The position numbers and the translations under genes are program-made. From Desulfobacteraceae bacterium UBA5616 (lineage in GTDB: Bacteria; Desulfobacterota; Desulfobacteria; Desulfobacterales; UBA5616), in assembly GCA_002423615.1 (NCBI GenBank), contig DIKO01000121.1, forward strand, positions 1 to 33,677: a DNA stretch of 33,677 nucleotides. Direction: 5' to 3'. Shown piece by piece: positions 17,293 to 24,514 of the stretch (positions are counted from its first letter, which is position 1; every line of letters begins with the position of its first letter). The notes under the pieces were generated by a model. The model did not search any database. It worked only from the letters and a program-made list of their open reading frames with translations, and was not told the DNA's origin.

Positions 17293-18423
17293 TCAAGCGG
17301 GGGAAAACAGCCTTTCGGAACCTGCCTTGTACGCCTCTCTTCTGTATCTCTCCACAACGGATTTCCAGCTCATTTCTTCCGCCAACCGGCGCGATCTCTT
17401 TCCATGCTGTGGGATCAGCAGGGGGTTTTTGAGATAATCGTCAAGCGCTTCCGCAATCGCATCGGCATCGGCAATTTTTTGGATCACGACGCCGTTTCCG
17501 TCGATCATTCTTCCGATACCGCCAACGTTGGTGCTGATGATGGGAAGACCCGCCGCCATGGCCTCGAGGGTGGCGTTGCTCATCCCTTCAACCAGGGATG
17601 TCGATATATAAATGTCCGCTCGGTGAAGTTCCCGGTTCAAATCCGCATGCTCGACATAACCTCTGAACTCCACATCCAGGCCCCTGCTTTCCCTTTTCAA
17701 GGTCTCCATCTCGGAACCCTGCCCGACAAGGATGAGACGATACCCCGCGACTTTTCGGAGCGCCTGAATCAGATAGATATGCCCCTTGCGCTGGCCAAGC
17801 CGGTTTGTGGAGATGAGCGTGAGAGGCATTCGGATTTCTTGATATTTTTTGGGATAAAACTCATCCGTATCGATACCATTGGGAATGACCGCAATTTTGC
17901 AGCGCAACGTATTCTGTGCAAGATTGGCCAATTCTTCGGAATTGGCCGTGATCACCGAAGCGTGTTTCCAGATGGTCCGGGAAAGATCCTTCAGAATGAC
18001 CTTCTCCAGGAAACGAAATCGTTTTTCATAGCCGGGGACATCGTTGCCTCTTAAAGCGACGACATACGGCGCCTTTTTCCGATATAGGTATCCGAAAAAT
18101 CCGGGCGGCCATCCGTTCCAGCAATGGCAGATGTCGTAGGAATTTTTCTTGAGAAGGCTCTTCATGTAGAAGTATGCGCGAAGACACCACTCGAGCATTT
18201 CCGGTCCCGTCCAATGATGCAGATCCTTCTTGCGTATCCCGATTTTGTGCAGGTGAATATTGCTTGAGAAGTCTTCAATTAAAATACCCGGTTTTGGTTT
18301 AACCGTTACCAAATCGACGATAACTTCCGGATATTTCGCAAGTTCCTTGATGAAGTAATAATTCGCGTTGGCCGTACCGCCGCCGACCGGCGGATACTCG
18401 TAGTTGATCATCAGGATTCGCAT
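17293..18423 (-). CDS. Glycosyltransferase family 4
   Basis: This 376-residue GT-B enzyme begins MRILMINYEYPPVGGGTANANYYF, a common GT4 N-terminus with the glycine-rich loop. The C-terminal nucleotide-sugar half has STNRLGQRKGHIYLIQAL, VGQGSEMETL and the E-x7-E motif in VEGMSNATLEAMAAG, followed by STNVGGI. It is a retaining cytoplasmic sugar transferase. No strong ribosome-binding site precedes ATG 18423. Gaps of 150 bases upstream and 128 bases downstream hold no recognisable gene, promoter or terminator. Confidence 0.92.
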   Translation of the reverse strand: MRILMINYEYPPVGGGTANANYYFIKELAKYPEVIVDLVTVKPKPGILIEDFSSNIHLHKIGIRKKDLHHWTGPEMLEWCLRAYFYMKSLLKKNSYDICHCWNGWPPGFFGYLYRKKAPYVVALRGNDVPGYEKRFRFLEKVILKDLSRTIWKHASVITANSEELANLAQNTLRCKIAVIPNGIDTDEFYPKKYQEIRMPLTLISTNRLGQRKGHIYLIQALRKVAGYRLILVGQGSEMETLKRESRGLDVEFRGYVEHADLNRELHRADIYISTSLVEGMSNATLEAMAAGLPIISTNVGGIGRMIDGNGVVIQKIADADAIAEALDDYLKNPLLIPQHGKRSRRLAEEMSWKSVVERYRREAYKAGSERLFSPA

Positions 18424-18573
18424 AGGTCACAATATAAGAATTTTCTTCCCGTTTTCATAAGGACACCGGTCTTCTTCGGCTTGAGCGCCACATCGGATTC
18501 CTTGATTGTACAGAGTGATGGAAAGGAGGGAACGCCCGGTTCAACGACAGAACCCGCCTTAGGTTTTCCGGAT

Positions 18574-19635
18574 TCATCGGGAACGTCCCGCACGCGTCAC
18601 CCGACGCAATACATAGAGCGGACGTCTCTTGACTTCATCAAAAATGCGTCCGATATACTCTCCCACCACGCCGACCGTCACCAGTTGGATCCCCGCCAAC
18701 AAGAAAATGGCCGTCATCGTGGATGCGTAACCCGGAGGTGACAGTCCGACGATCATTTTCTTCACGATAAAAAAAGCCCCCAGCAAGAGAGCAAACGCCG
18801 ACATGATGAATCCCAGTGTCGTCACCAGACGCAGCGGCACATGGGAAAGGGAAACGAAGCCGTCGATCGCCAGAAGAACGAGTCTCCAGAAATCGTACTT
18901 CGGTTCGCCGCCATAGCGGGCGTCGCGATCATACGGAACGCCGACTTGCCGGAATCCCACCCAACTTCGCAGACCGCGGACAAAACGGGTGCGCTCCGGC
19001 ATAGCCGCCAGAATGCGCACAACCCGCTGATCCATGCAGCAGAAGTCGCCGGCATCCAACGGCACGGTGACGCTTGAAATCCAGCTGAGCAGACGATAGA
19101 AAATCTTGTAGGCCGTGCGCTTGAACCAGTTCTCCTTTCGGTTTTGCCGAACGGCATACGCCACGTCGTATCCCTCGCGCCACTTCTTGACCAGTTCCGG
19201 CACAACCGACGGCGGGTCCTGCAAATCGGCATCCATCACCACCACGGCCTTGCCCATCGCATGGTCAAGGCCCGCGCTGACGGCCACCTGGTGGCCAAAG
19301 TTGCGGGACAATTCCATCAGGACGATCCGGCCATCCTCTTTCATCAATGATTGGAGCAGGTTAACCGTGCCGTCGCTGCTCCCGTCGTCAACGAAAACAA
19401 GTTCATAGTCGTCGATCCCCATTCCGGGGATCTCCTTCCGGAGCTGTTCCACCAAAAGAAGGATATTCTGTTCTTCATTGAAAAAAGGAATGACGACCGA
19501 CAACTCGATTTGTCGCATCCCACCTTCTTCCCCAGTCCACCGGGCAAGCTCCTTAAGGCGGTCTTCGATTTCTCGGTAGAGCCTCTGAACTTCGGTTACA
19601 TTCGCCTCTTCATTCATAATGTCCATCTCTTTCAT
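18574..19635 (-). CDS. GtrB-like polyprenyl-phosphate glycosyltransferase (GT2)
   Basis: This 353-residue protein has a polar, coiled-coil-like N-terminal extension of about 43 residues. A GT2 domain follows: LSVVIPFFNEEQNI, VFVDDGSSDGT, and the metal-binding VMDADLQDPP. Two hydrophobic helices are near the C-terminus (about 265-290 and 305-330). This is the layout of GtrB/ArnC/DPM1-like enzymes, which transfer sugar from a nucleotide sugar to undecaprenyl phosphate at the inner membrane. The lipid-linked sugar would then be a donor for extracytoplasmic GT-C enzymes. Two large GT-C-like genes lie immediately upstream on the same strand. No small GtrA-type flippase gene was found beside it. 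Starts at 19635, 19626 or 19617 are all possible. Confidence 0.88.
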   Translation of the reverse strand: MKEMDIMNEEANVTEVQRLYREIEDRLKELARWTGEEGGMRQIELSVVIPFFNEEQNILLLVEQLRKEIPGMGIDDYELVFVDDGSSDGTVNLLQSLMKEDGRIVLMELSRNFGHQVAVSAGLDHAMGKAVVVMDADLQDPPSVVPELVKKWREGYDVAYAVRQNRKENWFKRTAYKIFYRLLSWISSVTVPLDAGDFCCMDQRVVRILAAMPERTRFVRGLRSWVGFRQVGVPYDRDARYGGEPKYDFWRLVLLAIDGFVSLSHVPLRLVTTLGFIMSAFALLLGAFFIVKKMIVGLSPPGYASTMTAIFLLAGIQLVTVGVVGEYIGRIFDEVKRRPLYVLRRVTRAGRSR

Positions 19636-19743
19636 CCATCACACTATCCAGACATCAACCTTACAGGCTTAACAACCAAGAACGGTCCTCCGGTTTTCTC
19701 TTGCTTCGGATGCCCTTGACGGTTCAAGTTTAATATGCTCCCG

Positions 19744-22338
19744 TTATTGGGCCTTGGGAATGAAGGGAAGAGCCGAAAAAACGAATGATGATGCGCTAAG
19801 CATGAAAAAGCATACGCTGACACAGGGAATGAGACGCCTTTGTATCATCTCAGGTAGACGCGCCAATCCTACCATCACCATAGGGATGATGGGAAACAAA
19901 TAGCGTCCCTGCGGCTCATAATCCGACGTCCATGAAAAGTAAATAGACTGGCCAATCACCAGCAGGGAAAACAGCAAAACCATTGACAGAACGAAGGCGT
20001 CTTTCCAAGGCAAGGAATGGTATGCCATGTAGAAAACGACAAATAAGAATACGCCTGCCATCAGAACCGACACCGCGCTATAATAAAAATCCTTTGAATA
20101 GTAAAGAAAATAGCCATAGACACCAAAAAAACTTTGGAAAGACCACTTTCGCCACTCATCATGTTCCAGAAATATTGCCCGGAAGGACTGACCCTTATCT
20201 TTTAGGGCTAGTCCCCGATAGGATTTCATGGGTTCATTTTTCACGGTACTCGGCTTAAACTGATACAATGCTTTTTCTTCCACTACCTTGCTTATTTTTT
20301 CGTCTTTCTGAAAGCCATTGATATATTGGTCATAAATGGTGGGCGGCAGATAAACGCAAAGTGCGATAACTGCAATCAAAATCCCTTTCTTCATTTGGAG
20401 AGGCCAATGACCGGTCGGACTGGGGAGGAATTCAAAAAACAGGCGCCATGAAACCAACAGCCCGATAAATGCCAGGTACACGTAATAATTGATTTTTGAA
20501 AGCAACATCAATCCGATGAGTATCCCCAGCAATATTCCACCGGACAAACGATCCCAAAGACAGGGGCTGTCAAAGAATTGACTGCTCAGCGAATCCGAAT
20601 ACGTGACCTGAGCCGCGATCAACAGCGCAATGAATAAGGGGAAGGCATCCCCATTGAAATAGGAGAACACATACCAGACCTGAGGGGTCGCCACCAAAGC
20701 CAGAACAAACAACAGGGGACCTTGGATCCGACGGATAGCCATCACCACGAGCAGACTGAAAAGCAGAACATTGAACAGACGTAAACCCAGATAAGACTCT
20801 TTGACCAAGTAAGACAGGAGAAGGGCCGTTTTCCCTGCCAGAAAGTAGGCAATCTCCGTCCTAAAGAGATAGCTGACACCAAAACCCGAAGCCGTCTTCA
20901 GAACTGCTTCATCATCGACGGCTGCGGGCAGCCAACGGTCCGTATAAAATGCAGCGCACTGTTGATGAGCTTGCTCATCGGGATTCCCTCCGTCATAGCT
21001 CACTGCGGCCATCGATAAAATTAATGCCAGTGTAAAACCCAGATAGAACAGGTGAATTTTCTGCTGGGAAAAGCCCCCATCGATCAAACGGATGACGGGC
21101 TTTGCGTATCTGCGCCTGATCGCCATCGCGACAAAAAAACATAACCCGACCGCAGACCATTTGATCAATATTCCCCTTAATAAAATCATAAATGGAAATG
21201 TCTCCAACGGTTTGGGAGAATAATGATCTGCATGGAGAATATCGATCTGTGGATCGTCGGCGTTCTCATGCATTACAACGACCAACGCCTTCCCCTGGTT
21301 TTCCATGGCTTTGATTTTTTCATTGGGCTTGAAAGCATCAAAGGGAACTGTATGGAGATAGTTGCCATATCGGTCCGTGATTTCGGCCTTACGGATGGTG
21401 ACCTTACCCTGACCCTCCAGGGGATCGAACCTGAGCTGAAAAAAACGTCCGGGTATTTTGAATCGATAGTCTCTGAAAGCATCTTTGAAGCGTATGTCAC
21501 TAGTCGTAAGAACCTCCAGTTTAGACAAATCCTGCTCATTGATGCCGCTACCCAGATCATAATAAAGTTTTGCAATGCCTTTTGTATCGGACATCATGGA
21601 CACTTTAAAGTAGGAGGTCACGGCGCTTTGTCGCGACTCCTGGATCTCCAGATGTAAAAACCATCCGGCGGTAAACAGAGCCAGGATAACCAATGTGGCT
21701 GTGGTTTTGTCGGCGAAACGCCACCATATAAAAATCAAAAAAAGGCCCATCAAGAAAATCCCCATCCCTTGCAGAAGGATACCGCTGAACAGCATCCTCA
21801 GGAATTGGTAGCGATCTGATAGGATGGGTTTATCCAGACCGATATCCAAATAGGGATCGTTGCCCGGCACATCGATGCCGAAGCGCACCTCTCCATTCTC
21901 AAAGGAAAAATGGCTAATCTGGTTCAGCGGTTTCATGCGGGTCAGGTCGTGACGATTCAGCAAACGACCATAACGGTCGATCAATTCGACCCGATTGATG
22001 ACGATCTGCCCCTCCTGCACCGAGGGGGGATCAAAACGTAAATGATAAATCGTCGTCAATACCGGCAGCCATAACTTGATCTCATGGAACTGACCGTCCG
22101 CGGGAATAAAGGCAGAGCTGACATGCTCATGATTGTACTGCTTGCCGATATCATAGTAGAGTGTTCCAACCCCTGTTTGTGGCATTTTAATGGAAATTCG
22201 AAGATAGAGTGCCATGTCGTGGACATAGGATGTCAGACCGTCCCAAGCAGCCACCAGAAAGGACAATGTCAAAGCGACCAGCAGCATGCGCTGGACGCCC
22301 TTGTTCAACAGGAATTTCTTGATTGCCGATATCACCAA
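19744..22338 (-). CDS. Large membrane protein with two copies of the YYDxG/RFDP domain (family member 2)
   Basis: This 864-residue polytopic membrane protein starts at TTG 22338 or GTG 22335; a TGA just upstream in frame rules out a longer form. After a first helix (about 18-32) comes domain copy A (about 41-170; YYDIG 61-65, LRFDP 100-104, NDPYL 160-164). Two helices follow, then copy B (about 241-370; YYDLG 259-263, LRFDP 302-306, DDPQI 361-365). The remaining half is a many-helix region with GGNPDEQAHQ (450-459) in an external loop, a pattern I associate with DUF2142 and GT-C-like proteins. It is probably an extracytoplasmic glycosyltransferase or glycan-handling protein using polyprenyl-linked sugars; this is inference. 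It lies between family member 3 and the GtrB-like gene. Confidence 0.8.
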   Translation of the reverse strand: MVISAIKKFLLNKGVQRMLLVALTLSFLVAAWDGLTSYVHDMALYLRISIKMPQTGVGTLYYDIGKQYNHEHVSSAFIPADGQFHEIKLWLPVLTTIYHLRFDPPSVQEGQIVINRVELIDRYGRLLNRHDLTRMKPLNQISHFSFENGEVRFGIDVPGNDPYLDIGLDKPILSDRYQFLRMLFSGILLQGMGIFLMGLFLIFIWWRFADKTTATLVILALFTAGWFLHLEIQESRQSAVTSYFKVSMMSDTKGIAKLYYDLGSGINEQDLSKLEVLTTSDIRFKDAFRDYRFKIPGRFFQLRFDPLEGQGKVTIRKAEITDRYGNYLHTVPFDAFKPNEKIKAMENQGKALVVVMHENADDPQIDILHADHYSPKPLETFPFMILLRGILIKWSAVGLCFFVAMAIRRRYAKPVIRLIDGGFSQQKIHLFYLGFTLALILSMAAVSYDGGNPDEQAHQQCAAFYTDRWLPAAVDDEAVLKTASGFGVSYLFRTEIAYFLAGKTALLLSYLVKESYLGLRLFNVLLFSLLVVMAIRRIQGPLLFVLALVATPQVWYVFSYFNGDAFPLFIALLIAAQVTYSDSLSSQFFDSPCLWDRLSGGILLGILIGLMLLSKINYYVYLAFIGLLVSWRLFFEFLPSPTGHWPLQMKKGILIAVIALCVYLPPTIYDQYINGFQKDEKISKVVEEKALYQFKPSTVKNEPMKSYRGLALKDKGQSFRAIFLEHDEWRKWSFQSFFGVYGYFLYYSKDFYYSAVSVLMAGVFLFVVFYMAYHSLPWKDAFVLSMVLLFSLLVIGQSIYFSWTSDYEPQGRYLFPIIPMVMVGLARLPEMIQRRLIPCVSVCFFMLSASSFVFSALPFIPKAQ

Positions 22339-22408
22339 TTCATTCCATCCTCAGTGAATTTAAGCTCCTCTTGTCGCACTATACAGTATTTGGGCCCCCA
22401 GTAAAAAA

Positions 22409-24415
22409 CTATTTTGCTCTTTGGAAAAATTTAAGACGTGTTGTGGTCAGCCACCAATTAGCCGTCAACAGGTAGAACAGGACGACGCCGATATTCAACT
22501 GAAGAATGTTGGTCAATTGGTGACGGGCATGATCCATCAGGTCGCCGTGAAAGACGAGAACGGCATGAGGGACAGTAATAAGAATGATATAGGATATCAA
22601 AAAAATCTGATCAATCTGCCCTCCAAAATCTTCTCTCCCTCTCAGGAGCCAAGCCGGACCGATCAGAATCAGGATAGACGGAAAGAGGACGAGAAACATC
22701 CTGACATCTCGTACATCATTGAGAAAAAGATGGGATAGCAGTTTGAGATTCAAAGGTTTTTTCACCTCATCGTACCACAGGTTCCGATGTCCGCCCGGGA
22801 AAATCATTTCGTCCCTGTGATGATAGGCGCTCTGCAGGGTATACGCCGGATGGGTCATTAGGTATTTCATATACGTTTGCCGGCCGTTACGGTAATTCCA
22901 TTCTCTCAGGGATGCCAGTTGAGGATCGAACGCCGATTGCCAATTGTTCGAAGAGGCCCACTGGAACTTCATCGCAATCACTTCAGGTGTAACCGGCATG
23001 CCGTGGACTTCAAAATATTTTATCCGATCCTCGAAAGGAAGGATTCTCTGAAACAGGTTGTTCATCGTTGGCATAAACCATCGGGCGTTGGTGTGGGGGA
23101 CGGTGAGTGTGGCATTGCTGATATTGCTTGTGGATAAATCCGAGGCAATGAAAATCAATAGAAAGCAAACAAAAAGTGCAGCATGGCGCATTGCGCCGTG
23201 TACCTTCCCCTGGTGATGCTTGATGAGAATCAAAAGTACAGGCAGAGACACCAACAATACCCGGTAGGCGTCCGTGTCCCGGACAAAGGCAAAAAGGAGA
23301 GCCACGAACGCCAAAATGACTGCCGAAACTCCCGAACCTGTTCGGAAATACCAGAAAAACACGCCGAGAAATATGGCGAAAAAGGAAAAGGAAAAGGACT
23401 CGCTCAGGATCGTGACATTCAAGGACTGGATGAAGAGATTTAATGGTATGCAGGCGATGGCCGTGAAGGCGACCGCTTTGAGCAGATCATCCTTCAACAA
23501 GCGCGAAGCGCTGAACGCGAGGAAGATCCAGGATGCATAGGAAACGGCCGTCTGCAGCAGGATGAGGTTATGCTCATTTCGGGCGCCGTAGAACAGTGAA
23601 TACAGGAGGGGAACAGTCAAAGGACGCAATCCGTGATAAAATTCGGGACTGGTCCACTTCTGCATCGCCAGATAGTGATAAACCTCAGTATCGCCTCCTG
23701 CGCACGGTAGAATGGTTTTTCTGAGAATGTCCAGACAGGTCTGCAGAAAGAAAAACACAACCATCGCCAGTCCCGCTGCCATGATCCCCCGGCAAATCCA
23801 TCTTTTCACCTGCTTCCGATCTTCCCAAATCGCCCAAAGAGACAGGAGGATGACCGCCAACGTGATCGCGAGAAACTCTACGATGAGTCGGTCATAGAAG
23901 GCGGGGAGAAATCCCTTGAATTGTACCGGCCTCGGAAAATTGATCTTCAGTTGGGGATCATCGGCCCGTTCATCCATGTCCACGGAAATGAAATGATCCG
24001 TCTGTGTGAACTTGACGATCTGACGGATGGGTTTGATGCGGGAAAATGCGATCTTTTCCCGGACATTTCCGAGACCATCGACAACAAGGACAGCTTGAAT
24101 CTCGATGTGACCACCAGAATACAGAGGATCAAATCGGAGATAATGAATTTTCACATCGGGTAATTGGAATCGATATGGCCGGAAATCATCACTTTTTTTA
24201 ATCGGCTCTTTCACGGAATCATTTTCCGACAGGTCGTCCCCCAAATCGTAATAGACGACAGCCGTTCCCTCGACGGAAGAGCGCAATGTAACCTGGAGAA
24301 ATATGGCGTGGCCGTCTTCATACAGGCTCCAGACCTTCGCTCCAAATAACATGACCACCGCGATCAAGATCCAAACCAGAACAGGTCCGTGTAACCGGAT
24401 GGAACGAAGCAACAT
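22409..24415 (-). CDS. Large GT-C-like membrane protein with YYDxG/RFDP domain (family member 3)
   Basis: This is a 668-residue polytopic inner-membrane protein. The first helix is at about 9-27, then one soluble domain copy at about 36-160 with YYDLG (55-59), LRFDP (93-97) and ADDPQLKI (151-158). A second helix is at about 177-195, followed by many helices. The loop CAGGDTEVYHYLAMQKWTS, with acidic residues after a helix, followed by RPLTVPLLYSLFYG, resembles the catalytic first loop of GT-C/GT39-type glycosyltransferases. The start at 24415 has GAGGG eight bases upstream. It would act on the outer face of the inner membrane; donor and acceptor are unknown. It is 70 bases upstream of its paralogue at 19744. 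Confidence 0.82.
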   Translation of the reverse strand: MLLRSIRLHGPVLVWILIAVVMLFGAKVWSLYEDGHAIFLQVTLRSSVEGTAVVYYDLGDDLSENDSVKEPIKKSDDFRPYRFQLPDVKIHYLRFDPLYSGGHIEIQAVLVVDGLGNVREKIAFSRIKPIRQIVKFTQTDHFISVDMDERADDPQLKINFPRPVQFKGFLPAFYDRLIVEFLAITLAVILLSLWAIWEDRKQVKRWICRGIMAAGLAMVVFFFLQTCLDILRKTILPCAGGDTEVYHYLAMQKWTSPEFYHGLRPLTVPLLYSLFYGARNEHNLILLQTAVSYASWIFLAFSASRLLKDDLLKAVAFTAIACIPLNLFIQSLNVTILSESFSFSFFAIFLGVFFWYFRTGSGVSAVILAFVALLFAFVRDTDAYRVLLVSLPVLLILIKHHQGKVHGAMRHAALFVCFLLIFIASDLSTSNISNATLTVPHTNARWFMPTMNNLFQRILPFEDRIKYFEVHGMPVTPEVIAMKFQWASSNNWQSAFDPQLASLREWNYRNGRQTYMKYLMTHPAYTLQSAYHHRDEMIFPGGHRNLWYDEVKKPLNLKLLSHLFLNDVRDVRMFLVLFPSILILIGPAWLLRGREDFGGQIDQIFLISYIILITVPHAVLVFHGDLMDHARHQLTNILQLNIGVVLFYLLTANWWLTTTRLKFFQRAK

Positions 24416-24514
24416 CCCGTCAACCCTCGTGGATATCCCTTTTATGCCGTCGGATTGAACCTTCCTGTCATTTCTTCAACCAAGTCCGCATGGTATTCAT
24501 TTGCACCAGAAGCC

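Noticed and set aside
18411..18593. A 60-codon minus-strand frame between the GtrB-like and GT4 genes
   Set aside because: It overlaps both neighbours, has no recognisable domain and no clear ribosome-binding site. It is more likely a leftover gap.
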